Source: Anaerolineaceae bacterium
GTDB taxonomy: Bacteria; Chloroflexota; Anaerolineae; Aggregatilineales; Phototrophicaceae
Length of the DNA stretch: 64,000 nucleotides
Direction of reading: 5' to 3'
Assembly: GCA_002699585.1 (NCBI GenBank)
Contig: PABP01000014.1
Coordinates: forward strand, 62,001 to 126,000
Below, in pieces: positions 17,325 to 25,113 of the stretch. The notes beneath the pieces were generated by a model. The model did no database searches. It was not told the origin of the DNA and was given only the letters and a program-made list of their open reading frames with translations. The translations under genes were made by a program, and so were the position numbers. Each line of letters starts with the position of its first letter. Within the stretch, counting starts at the first letter, position 1.

Positions 17325-17863
17325 GAGGATTCCTCAACGATGTGGAATACACGCGCAGACGCCCATCTTGACTGTGCTTCGGCTAGTAATGAGGGGCGAA
17401 TCACAACGAATGCCGACCGATAGCGCCCTTGATCAAGCAAGTCGATGGCTGCCTGGAAGCCGCCGCCCTGCGAAAATTCCAATGGGCCGATTTCGTCAAT
17501 CAGCAGGATGTCGCAATCAGTGGCGGCCTTGAGGAGAGCATTGCCCCAGGCGATCACCTGTGGGTCAAAATGCCAGCGACCGACGCGCAGTGTGTAATCT
17601 GGGCTGGCGGAATCGCTACCCAGCAGACGGCGTTTATCCGTGTATACATCAACCAGCCAGATGCCTGTTTTGATGCCATTTTCAAGTTGGGAGGGGCAGG
17701 AAATGCCACCTATCGTCAGGTTGGATTGGGCCGCATAGGCCACTAATGACGCGCACCATGACGATTTGCCAATGCCGCTGCGTCCAGTGACCAGCGTCAG
17801 GCCAGGGGAGAAAATTTGAGGATAGTCCAGCAGTGATGCTGGTATCGATTGCGAGAGCTGCAT
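17321..17863 (-). CDS. THEP1-like nucleoside-triphosphatase (DUF2478/NTPase_1-like)
   Basis: 180 residues from MQLSQSIPASLLDYPQ. This ATG has an AAAGGAG ribosome-binding site five bases upstream, better than the longer alternative. Walker A is GRSGIGKSSW, then a family-typical GGISCPSQLENGIKTGIWLVD, and the Walker B-like ILLIDEIGPLEF, as in THEP1/NTPase_1 proteins. Such NTPases are recurrent neighbours of molybdopterin-enzyme and ECF loci but have no settled in vivo role. First gene of the tight ECF-mob series. Confidence 0.82.
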   Translation of the reverse strand: MQLSQSIPASLLDYPQIFSPGLTLVTGRSGIGKSSWCASLVAYAAQSNLTIGGISCPSQLENGIKTGIWLVDVYTDKRRLLGSDSASPDYTLRVGRWHFDPQVIAWGNALLKAATDCDILLIDEIGPLEFSQGGGFQAAIDLLDQGRYRSAFVVIRPSLLAEAQSRWASARVFHIVEESS

Positions 17864-18049
17864 ATGTGCTCCTTTCCAATTCAACAGCAGGTCGCAATCT
17901 GCTGTATCGGGAGGCTATGGCGTTTCCACTCATAACCTGCCTCTTGCGGCGCAACTCGCTATACAAGCTGCTTTGCAAGAAGGGGGTCAGTTGGCCATGA
18001 CGCTGTGTGTTGCGCTTTAGGTCAAGTGACTCGGAGGACGGATAAAATT

Positions 18050-19324
18050 TTAGTTCGGTGAATCTACCGGGAAATGGCCTCCTTCATAGGGTTTGTTGTC
18101 AGCATTTCCTCGTAATTTTTCGCGGATTGCGGGTGACAATCGTGCCAACACGGCATCCGGTAAGCTCACGTCGGTTGGGTTCTCTCGCCGGGAGCGGCAA
18201 ACCGGGCACAATGTTTTATCCGGTGACCCGGCAAAGTGTGCTTTGCAGCGTTTGCACTGCTGCATCTGACCAGCATGCAATTTGAGGCGCGTCTCGTCTA
18301 ATACATCCCGCAGTGTGGGTGCGCCGTAAGTCTCCAGGGCATGGGTTTCGCAGTAGTCGATACATAAGTTGCAGTCGATACAGCGATGGGGTTCAAAGAT
18401 CACCATAAACTGCTCGTCGTCTTTAGCGACCTGGATGGCATCTGTCGGGCAGACGCGCTCACAGAGGCCACAGGCGTTACAGGTATCAGAAGCGACCAAC
18501 TGCACGAAACCATCACCAAATAGCCCCAACTCGTCGGGAATATCGGGATAAGGTTTGGTGAGCATGCGCAATACGGTCAACAAACGCCGCCGTTCACGCG
18601 GGAGCTGTTCCGATGGATCACCTTCATCTATGGCGTTGATGGCTCGCTGTTGCAATGCGCTTTCCGGGTTGAGCAATGACGAAAATAGGCCGCGTCGTGA
18701 CATGGGCGGGTTCTCGTTGTGATGTAACGGGCGCTCGACCCAATCGGATTGTGCGTCATATATCGGGACAATCGCGTCCGACAGCCCCAACACAGATAGA
18801 AGCTGCTGCGTCTCGGCTATGCATTGCTCAATATTGGGTTGCAAAACGCGCAGGGGGCAGTTGGCGCAGGCATCTAACCGTACGCGAACTTGCTCAACGC
18901 CGACGGCTAGCAGGCCAACAAAGGCCGATACGCCCAGGTCGGCCAGGCAGTTTTTCGTCTGGACAACCGAGTCCACTGCGGGAGCGGTGGTCTGCGGCGC
19001 GCTGTGATGCACGCAGGCAATATCGACGACCTGATGATCCGGCATGCTTTGCGTATTGAGCAGCAGTTTTTGAAAACTGTCAGGCCGCTCAAATACGCCC
19101 ACTGGGCAGGCATGTAAACACACACCGCATTTGATACATTGCTCAGCAGTCAGTTCAGGCAGGCCGCTATCCAGCCGGATGGCGCCTGTTGGGCACAAGG
19201 CAACACAACGATCACAGGTGGCGTACTTATTTTTCGTTCGCACGCATTGTGATGTCGTTTGCTGGATGGTACTTTGCTGTTGAAAGTGTGCCTCTGCTGC
19301 TACAGCAAGTTCGATCAGGTTCAT
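18050..19324 (-). CDS. Polyferredoxin with four [4Fe-4S] motifs, a Cys-rich middle domain and a zinc ribbon
   Basis: 424 residues. Two ferredoxin motifs lie at the N-terminus (Cys27/37/40/44 and 63/66/69/73) and two near the C-terminus (282/285/288/292 and 315/318/321/325). A C-terminal CxxC-12-CxxC ribbon (357/360/373/376) follows. Between the pairs a domain of about 200 residues carries Cys104, 126, 153, 156 and 168 and resembles the small electron-transfer domains seen in MvhD/FlpD-like proteins. No signal peptide, so cytoplasmic. Its start overlaps the chaperone gene's stop by four bases. A role in electron supply to, or maturation of, the reductase is inferred from position. Confidence 0.82.
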   Translation of the reverse strand: MNLIELAVAAEAHFQQQSTIQQTTSQCVRTKNKYATCDRCVALCPTGAIRLDSGLPELTAEQCIKCGVCLHACPVGVFERPDSFQKLLLNTQSMPDHQVVDIACVHHSAPQTTAPAVDSVVQTKNCLADLGVSAFVGLLAVGVEQVRVRLDACANCPLRVLQPNIEQCIAETQQLLSVLGLSDAIVPIYDAQSDWVERPLHHNENPPMSRRGLFSSLLNPESALQQRAINAIDEGDPSEQLPRERRRLLTVLRMLTKPYPDIPDELGLFGDGFVQLVASDTCNACGLCERVCPTDAIQVAKDDEQFMVIFEPHRCIDCNLCIDYCETHALETYGAPTLRDVLDETRLKLHAGQMQQCKRCKAHFAGSPDKTLCPVCRSRRENPTDVSLPDAVLARLSPAIREKLRGNADNKPYEGGHFPVDSPN

Positions 19325-20007
19325 GAGGATGCCAGAGCGTTGCTCTCTATTTGCCAGGTTTCCATTGTGTGGGCGATGGTGCCAGAGGCCAGCAAACTCA
19401 ATCCACGATAATAAGGCGTATTCGCTGCTTCAGCCACATCAGCCAGGAAGTCATGCGCCCATGTACAAACGTGATCTTTGAAAAAGCTGTCAATCGCTGC
19501 CAGCGACAGGTCGGTGTAATAGGGCTGCTCTGACCGAATGCCTTCTAAAGCAACCTGGCAGAGATGGGCGATGAACATCATTTCCAACCCAAAGTGGTCG
19601 TCCGGTTCATTGCGCTCTGTCGGAACGGCCATACCAAACTGACGATATAGCAGCCGCACTTGCAGCGTTTCTTTATCGAAAATCAAGCGCTCTTCATTGC
19701 AATATACCGATTCCCACGGTGGGGCTGGTAGGCGATTGGGGCCGATGAATAAGCGGGCAAAGTCCCGACGTACATCACCGAAGTCGTCAGCTTGCCAGTC
19801 TTGTAAAAATGCCTGCAAGGTTTCCAGGCCATTATGCATCTTATCGTTGGTGCTACCCAGCGGCCAATCCGCAAAGAGATCGTCCTGCTTCAATTGTTCG
19901 AGCAATTCGATGGTTGGTTTTTCAAAAAATGCCTTGCCCAAAAACCCGTAAGCAAGGTAGGTCGCAATGAGTCTTTCAGAGAGTGCGACTGTATCCGTAT
20001 TTTCCAC
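19321..20007 (-). CDS. TorD/DmsD-family redox-enzyme maturation chaperone
   Basis: 228 residues, all-helical, with the family's central motif LPAPPWESVYCNEERLIF and the second conserved block DDHFGLEMMFIAHLCQ. This family binds the Tat signal of DMSO/TMAO/nitrate-reductase catalytic subunits and delays export until the bis-MGD cofactor is inserted. The client is expected to be the Tat-signal-bearing subunit at 21716-24172. It lies 141 bases after dmsC, so it may have its own promoter. Confidence 0.88.
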   Translation of the reverse strand: MENTDTVALSERLIATYLAYGFLGKAFFEKPTIELLEQLKQDDLFADWPLGSTNDKMHNGLETLQAFLQDWQADDFGDVRRDFARLFIGPNRLPAPPWESVYCNEERLIFDKETLQVRLLYRQFGMAVPTERNEPDDHFGLEMMFIAHLCQVALEGIRSEQPYYTDLSLAAIDSFFKDHVCTWAHDFLADVAEAANTPYYRGLSLLASGTIAHTMETWQIESNALASS

Positions 20008-20148
20008 GACGTGTTACTCCAATACTTTCCATCTATAGAGAAAGCAACGATTAGAGTAAGCAAGAGGGATATAAATCCCTCTCACTTATCTCCATTTACA
20101 GACCATGCTGCGCTTGCGTTGATCTACATCGTTGACCTACATCTTGAT

Positions 20149-21075
20149 TTACATACCGATCCGTATCATGCTCTCGTAGAACAAGAAGCGACCCAGAATT
20201 TCTGAAATCAAGACGAAAGCAAACGCGCTATAGGCGAGATAACCTGTCATACGGGTCCTGGATTCGCTGGAGAGGCTTCGATACATGAATATCGAGAAGA
20301 TACCGGCCCCGACGAACAACAGGATCAATCGGAGAGCGAACAGTGCGCCACCCTGGTCAAGGATCAAGGAGATACTGGCCATTGCGGCCTCTGATCCTTG
20401 TTCTGCCAAATTGGCCAGGTACAAAGGAATCACGACGAACTGTACACCCAGTAATACGAGTGAGATCAGGACGATCCAGCGTAACGTCGTTGACAAGATG
20501 TCGAACTGGGTGTCCGAACTTGGCAAGTTATTTCTGCCGCGCAGATATTGATAGGTTAAGACAAAAGCAGACCCTACCGCTAGTGACCCAAGCAACAATG
20601 TAGTGATGAAGAATGTAACTACTGTTGCTGGCGAGTTCCATGCAGGGACGGTCGGCAGCAGATAGACCTGCGCCATTGACCACACCAGCAGCAAACCGAT
20701 AGCAGCTACAACCAGGCCGATGGTATTGCGGATGGTTGCCGTGCTGATCTTGCGCCACTGCATGAAGGCAAATACAGCACCACCGATGGTAAAGATGGCG
20801 GCTAAGGTGACTTCACGACTCAACCACGACGAACCGAGATTCGAGATGGCCCGAGGCGCATTTAGCGGGTTCCCTAGGTGGAGGAACGTGACCAGCATCG
20901 CCAGGATTACAATCGGGCCGATTGCCAGTAAGGCGCGATCACTCAGGGTGTCTGCCGCTTGGGCATCATAGCGTCGTGTTGCAAAAAAGTGGACGCCGCC
21001 CAGAATGACGAATGAGCCAACCGCCATCTGCATGACGGTTGTGAAGATAATCAGTGACCATTCATTGGCTTGCAT
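20149..21075 (-). CDS. dmsC: DmsC-family membrane anchor subunit
   Basis: 308 residues with about eight transmembrane helices and the DmsC-type start EWSLIIFTTVMQMAVGSFVI. GNPLNAPRAISNLGSSWLSRE matches the conserved loop of DmsC/NrfD-like anchors. It should take electrons from the quinol pool and pass them to the iron-sulfur subunit. It begins 5 bases after dmsB. A second, diverged copy lies at 25114-26037. Confidence 0.9.
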   Translation of the reverse strand: MQANEWSLIIFTTVMQMAVGSFVILGGVHFFATRRYDAQAADTLSDRALLAIGPIVILAMLVTFLHLGNPLNAPRAISNLGSSWLSREVTLAAIFTIGGAVFAFMQWRKISTATIRNTIGLVVAAIGLLLVWSMAQVYLLPTVPAWNSPATVVTFFITTLLLGSLAVGSAFVLTYQYLRGRNNLPSSDTQFDILSTTLRWIVLISLVLLGVQFVVIPLYLANLAEQGSEAAMASISLILDQGGALFALRLILLFVGAGIFSIFMYRSLSSESRTRMTGYLAYSAFAFVLISEILGRFLFYESMIRIGM

Positions 21076-21080
21076 GGACC

Positions 21081-21701
21081 TTATACCTCCTCTGGATTGA
21101 TGAGTTTGCCGGACGGTGAGCCGATGGGTTTAGCATTGTGATGCGGCTCAATAACGAGATTGGGTTCGGTAATATCTGCCGGGGGCAGCGGGGCAATCTC
21201 AGCGAGTTCACCATGCTCTGCCCGTAGCTCGTCAATATCACCAAAGAACAACGCGCGTGATGGGCAGGCGGCGACACAAGCCGGCGATTGGCCCTCATCG
21301 AGGTAGTCGTAGCAGAAGTTGCATTTGGTCATGACACCGACTTCTTCGTTGAACTGAGGTGCGCCGTAAGGGCAGGCCCACTCACAGTAACGGCAGCCGA
21401 TGCATATGCTCTCGTCTACCATGACGATGCCATCTTCACGCTGGTGCATAGCCTGCGTCGGGCAAACTTCTACACAGATCGGATTGGTACAGTGATTACA
21501 TGCGATGGACGTATAGTAAGCAAATACATTTTGCTCAACGGTGCCATCGGGATTGGTGACCCATTCACCACCTGTATACTCTGCGACTCGACGCCAATTC
21601 ACGCCTACTGGTAAATCAGACTTATCTTTACAAGCGACCTGACAGGCTTTACAGCCAGTGCATGCGGTGGCATTGAAGTAGAATCCCAATTTGTTAGCCA
21701 T
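21081..21701 (-). CDS. dmsB: DmsB-family iron-sulfur electron-transfer subunit
   Basis: 206 residues with the four-cluster pattern of DmsB/NrfC proteins: CTGCKACQVACKDKSDLP, CNHCTNPICVEVCPTQAM, CIGCRYCEWACPYGAP and CNFCYDYLDEGQSPACVAACP. All sixteen cluster cysteines are present. The C-terminal tail (EIAPLPPADITEPNLVI...) is the usual partner-contact segment. It lies 14 bases after dmsA. It carries no signal and would be exported with the Tat-tagged catalytic subunit. Confidence 0.94.
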   Translation of the reverse strand: MANKLGFYFNATACTGCKACQVACKDKSDLPVGVNWRRVAEYTGGEWVTNPDGTVEQNVFAYYTSIACNHCTNPICVEVCPTQAMHQREDGIVMVDESICIGCRYCEWACPYGAPQFNEEVGVMTKCNFCYDYLDEGQSPACVAACPSRALFFGDIDELRAEHGELAEIAPLPPADITEPNLVIEPHHNAKPIGSPSGKLINPEEV

Positions 21702-21715
21702 TTGAGTATTCTCCT

Positions 21716-24172
21716 TTATGCTTTCTCAACTTCAACAAGGATGGTGTGCATCGGGTCGCCTTTAGCCAGCGGCGATGGACGATAGCGTGTCAACACATTG
21801 GCACAACCTGCCTGATCGACGCCGTCTTCATCGGGTTCATACCAGGCACCCTCGGACAGATGGATCACGCCGGGGATGATGCGCGGCGTCACACGGGCAG
21901 GTACATGGGTGCGTCCGCGTCCGTTATAGACATAGACACGATCCCCATTTTCAATACCGCGTGCTTCGGCATCAATCGGGTTGATCCAGACTTCTTGTGG
22001 CGCGACTTCCTTCATCCAGGGCACATTGCCATAGGTGGAGTGGGTGCGCTGCTTATAGTGGGCGCTGATCATTTGCAGCGGATAAGTTTCCCGCAGCGGA
22101 TCACTGACGCCTTCCCACGTTTCCGCATAGATGGGCAAGCCGGTGATGACATCACCTTCTTCCAATTCCCACGTCTGGCCGATTTCATGCAGGCGCGAGG
22201 AGAAAATCTCTAGCTTGCCGGATGGCGTTAAGAGCGGGTTGGCTTCAGGGTCTTCACGGAATCCTTTATAAGCGACATAGGGATCGCCAGGGTTCGTGAC
22301 TTTGTAGATACCCATCTCACGGAAGGATTCAAAGTCCGGCCAATCGGGGTTGGACTTGCGGGTTTCGTCGATGCAGTAGCGTAGCCAGTCTTCGACCGTA
22401 CGACCTTCGGTGAATTCGTCTTCGACATCCAGCCGTTTGGCCAGTTCAGCACACATGTCATAGACATGCATTGTCTCGAACATTGGCTCGGCGGCTGGCT
22501 CACAGAAGATGTGATAGCCCATGTTGCTGGCATCCCCATTGACGGCGATGTCCATCTTCTCGAAGTTCATGGTATCCGGCAGCAGAATGTCGGACCACTT
22601 GGCACTTGGCGTCATGTGTACTTCGACAGAGACGATCATTTCGCACTTGGATTCATCACCAAGGATTTCGCGAGTATAGTTCACATCGGCGTGCTGGTTG
22701 ATGAGTGCGTTACCGGCATAATTCCAGATGAACTTAATCGGCACATCCAGTTTATCTTTGCCGATGACACCGTCTTTGAGTGCTGTCATTTCCGGGCCGT
22801 GATCGATGGCATCCGGCCAGTTGAACACCGAGATAGAGGTAGAAACAGGGTTGCTGAGCGTCGGGAAGCCGACCATCGAGATACTGAATGTGGATTCTCT
22901 CGCGCCAGTGCCACCGCCATGAATACCAATATTGCCGGTTAGGATGGACAGCATTGGGATCGCACGGCTGGTTTGTTCACCATTCGCTTGACGTTGTGGT
23001 CCCCAACCCTGGGTGATGAAGCACGGCTTCGTCAGGGCAATTTCTCGTGCCAGTTGGACGATCTTTGGTGCAGGGATGCCCGTAATGGTGGATGCCCATT
23101 CCGGTGTCTTGGCTGTGCCATCAGCACCCGTGCCTAGGATGTAATCACTGTAGCTATCTTCGTCCTCATAGCCTTCTGGCATGTGGGCTTTATCGAAGCC
23201 GACACAGTAATTATCCAGGAAGTCCTTGTCATGCAGGTCTTCAGTAATCATGACGTAGGCCAGCGCATTGATCAGGGCGGCGTCGGTGCCGGGGCGGATC
23301 GGAACCCACTCGTCGGCAGCCGTGACGGCCGTATCCGTATAGCGCGGGTCAATGACAATCATCTTCGCACCGCTGATCTTCTTGTAGTGCTGCAAACTGT
23401 AGATCATCCCGCCGCCGCTCATGCGCGTTTCGCCGGGATTGTTGCCAAAATAGACCATTAGCTTGCTGTTGACGATGTCTTCAATGCTGTTATTGGAGAC
23501 CCATGTATCGGCCCATGTATTGCCGAAGGTATAGGGCAACCCAGATTCAATTTGGGCGGCACTATAATCGCCATAGTGGTTGAGATACCCACCATAGCAA
23601 TTCATCAGGCGGGCGATGGGGGTGGCGCTTGGGGGCCATGACTTGGCAACAACGGCACCCAGCGTACCTGTACCGTAGTTCAGGTAAATGGACTCATTGC
23701 CATAGGTGTCGATCAGCTCTTTGAGCTTATCGGCGATCAGATCAAATGCTTCTTCCCAGGTGATCTGTTCAAATTCGCCAGATCCACGCGGGCCAACACG
23801 CTTCATGGGGTACTTGAGGCGGTCGGGATTATACATACGTTGACGGACAGAGCGGCCGCGTACACATGCACGAATCTGGTGATTGCCGAATTCGTCGTCA
23901 CCTAGATTATCGGTTTCGACACGAACGACAACGCCATCTTTGACGTGTAAACGAAGGGGGCAGCGGCTGCCACAGTTGACGACGCAAGACGACCAGACAA
24001 CACTTTCGTCCTCCTGCGCCAAGACACTCCCGATGCCTTGTTGGCCCGGAAGTTCGGCTAGATTACTCGCAACGACAGCTCCCCCACCGAATATCGCGCT
24101 CCATTTAACGAAGCTACGGCGGGTCATGATGGTGCTTGTAATCACATCGTTAAGAAATTCTTTGGCTACCAT
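21716..24172 (-). CDS. dmsA: DMSO-reductase-family molybdopterin catalytic subunit (DmsA-like), Tat-exported
   Basis: 818 residues. ATG 24172 is preceded by GGGAGG at 7 bases; a second Met lies at residue 16. Tat signal TRRSFVKW (Arg18-Arg19). A [4Fe-4S] site is formed by Cys63, Cys67, Cys71 and Cys103. The segment NCYGGYLNHYGDYS (residues 191-204) matches the DmsA signature and makes Ser204 the likely Mo ligand, as in DMSO reductase rather than Cys/Asp nitrate or formate enzymes. The C-terminal dinucleotide-binding domain (VWINPIDAEARGI, NGRGRTHVPARV) is complete. It reduces an S- or N-oxide or a related substrate in anaerobic respiration; the true substrate is not decidable. Confidence 0.92.
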   Translation of the reverse strand: MVAKEFLNDVITSTIMTRRSFVKWSAIFGGGAVVASNLAELPGQQGIGSVLAQEDESVVWSSCVVNCGSRCPLRLHVKDGVVVRVETDNLGDDEFGNHQIRACVRGRSVRQRMYNPDRLKYPMKRVGPRGSGEFEQITWEEAFDLIADKLKELIDTYGNESIYLNYGTGTLGAVVAKSWPPSATPIARLMNCYGGYLNHYGDYSAAQIESGLPYTFGNTWADTWVSNNSIEDIVNSKLMVYFGNNPGETRMSGGGMIYSLQHYKKISGAKMIVIDPRYTDTAVTAADEWVPIRPGTDAALINALAYVMITEDLHDKDFLDNYCVGFDKAHMPEGYEDEDSYSDYILGTGADGTAKTPEWASTITGIPAPKIVQLAREIALTKPCFITQGWGPQRQANGEQTSRAIPMLSILTGNIGIHGGGTGARESTFSISMVGFPTLSNPVSTSISVFNWPDAIDHGPEMTALKDGVIGKDKLDVPIKFIWNYAGNALINQHADVNYTREILGDESKCEMIVSVEVHMTPSAKWSDILLPDTMNFEKMDIAVNGDASNMGYHIFCEPAAEPMFETMHVYDMCAELAKRLDVEDEFTEGRTVEDWLRYCIDETRKSNPDWPDFESFREMGIYKVTNPGDPYVAYKGFREDPEANPLLTPSGKLEIFSSRLHEIGQTWELEEGDVITGLPIYAETWEGVSDPLRETYPLQMISAHYKQRTHSTYGNVPWMKEVAPQEVWINPIDAEARGIENGDRVYVYNGRGRTHVPARVTPRIIPGVIHLSEGAWYEPDEDGVDQAGCANVLTRYRPSPLAKGDPMHTILVEVEKA

Positions 24173-24290
24173 ATAATTCCTCCCATGTTGGAATTACTAA
24201 TGAGAGACAATGCAAGTCTTTGATGAAATGCTACATACATATTGTAGATTTTTTCACAAGAGCAGGCATCGACGTAGTGGGGTATTTTTT

Positions 24291-24335
24291 ATATCACCCG
24301 ATTGGGTGATATGACGTCACCACCCCAGGTGATAT
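24291..24335 (-). promoter_or_regulatory. Candidate response-regulator operator cluster before dmsA
   Basis: A perfect 9-base inverted repeat ATATCACCC-GATT-GGGTGATAT (24291-24312) is followed 4 bases later by TCACC-6-GGTGA (24317-24332), whose right half extends to AGGTGATAT. Three of the half-sites share GGTGATAT. The cluster lies about 120-165 bases before the dmsA ATG and downstream of the NarL-type regulator gene, so it fits the binding array of that regulator. Confidence 0.6.
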
Positions 24336-24379
24336 ATGTAGTAAAACTCGGTTCGATAATGATCTTCTTTAGATGCAGG

Positions 24380-24413
24380 GTACGCGCGATATCGTCACTT
24401 GATACGCGCGTAC
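24380..24413 (-). terminator. GC-rich hairpin after the response-regulator gene
   Basis: GTACGCGCG (24380-24388) and CGCGCGTAC (24405-24413) form a perfect 9-bp stem around a 16-base loop, 28 bases beyond the regulator's stop codon. There is no clear T-run on the minus strand, so it may be a weak terminator, an mRNA-end structure or a protein-binding dyad. Confidence 0.45.
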
Positions 24414-24440
24414 TGAGACTGAAATAGACATGCGATTCAG

Positions 24441-25094
24441 CTAATCCGCTGACGACGTGATGCCGTGTTCGACAGCATAAGCCGCTGCCTGTGCACGGTT
24501 GTCCAGTTGCAGCTTTTTCAGAATATTGCTGAGATGGGTCTTAACCGTATTCACAGAGATGGATAGTTTTTCCCCAATCTGCGGGTTACTTTCGCCCTGG
24601 GCCACCAGATGCAGGACCGTAATTTCTCGCTCGGTCAATGTGTCTAGCTCACTTTGTTCACCGAACTCCTGGCGCGCAATCCCCTTAAGGACTCTGGATG
24701 CCATCGCGCGGGTCATGGCGGCTTCGCCTTTGGCTACACCTTCCAACATGTTGAAGAGTTCATCGGCATCCAGGTTTTTCAACAGATAACCGGCGGCCTC
24801 CGCGCGGACAGCCTCGAATAGGTGGCTGTCCTTCTCTGAAGATGTGAGGATCACCACAGCAACCTCTGGGAACAATTTCTTGATTTCCCGCGTGGCCTGT
24901 AAGCCATTTACATCTGGCATGTAAATGTCCATCAACACCACATTCGGTTGGAGCTGGCCAGTTAGCTTGATGGCCTCAGTCGCAGTAGATGCTTCCCCGA
25001 CGACTTCGACGATATCGTCGCGTGTACTCATCAGGCTGCGCAGTCCCTGCCGGAACAGCTTATGGTCGTCTACAATCAGCACTTTAATCGTCAT
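24441..25094 (-). CDS. NarL/LuxR-family response regulator
   Basis: 217 residues from MTIKVLIVDDHKLF. An upstream extension would overlap the anchor gene. The receiver domain has the acidic pair Asp9-Asp10, phosphoacceptor Asp56 (VVLMDIYMP), Thr/Ser switch (ILTSSEKD) and Lys (LLKNLD). A LuxR-type HTH closes the protein (LTEREITVLHLVAQGESN ... VNTVKTHLSNILKKL). It is the partner of the NarX/LiaS-type kinase two genes upstream. It lies directly before dmsA, with dyads in the gap, so control of dmsABC is the obvious role. Confidence 0.93.
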   Translation of the reverse strand: MTIKVLIVDDHKLFRQGLRSLMSTRDDIVEVVGEASTATEAIKLTGQLQPNVVLMDIYMPDVNGLQATREIKKLFPEVAVVILTSSEKDSHLFEAVRAEAAGYLLKNLDADELFNMLEGVAKGEAAMTRAMASRVLKGIARQEFGEQSELDTLTEREITVLHLVAQGESNPQIGEKLSISVNTVKTHLSNILKKLQLDNRAQAAAYAVEHGITSSAD

Positions 25095-25113
25095 GATAGG
25101 CTCTTTCGCTGGA

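Larger units (their letters stand above)
24173..24440. other. Regulatory region upstream of dmsA
   Basis: 268 bases between the regulator gene and dmsA, both read leftwards. It holds a cluster of dyads (24291-24335) and, next to the regulator's stop codon, a long GC-rich hairpin (24380-24413). No coding frame is present. Confidence 0.7.

Noticed and set aside
12894-17863. Cobalamin/thiamine riboswitch for the ECF importer
   Set aside because: No TPP, cobalamin or Moco-type conserved box could be recognised in the 186 bases before the NTPase gene or elsewhere in the block.
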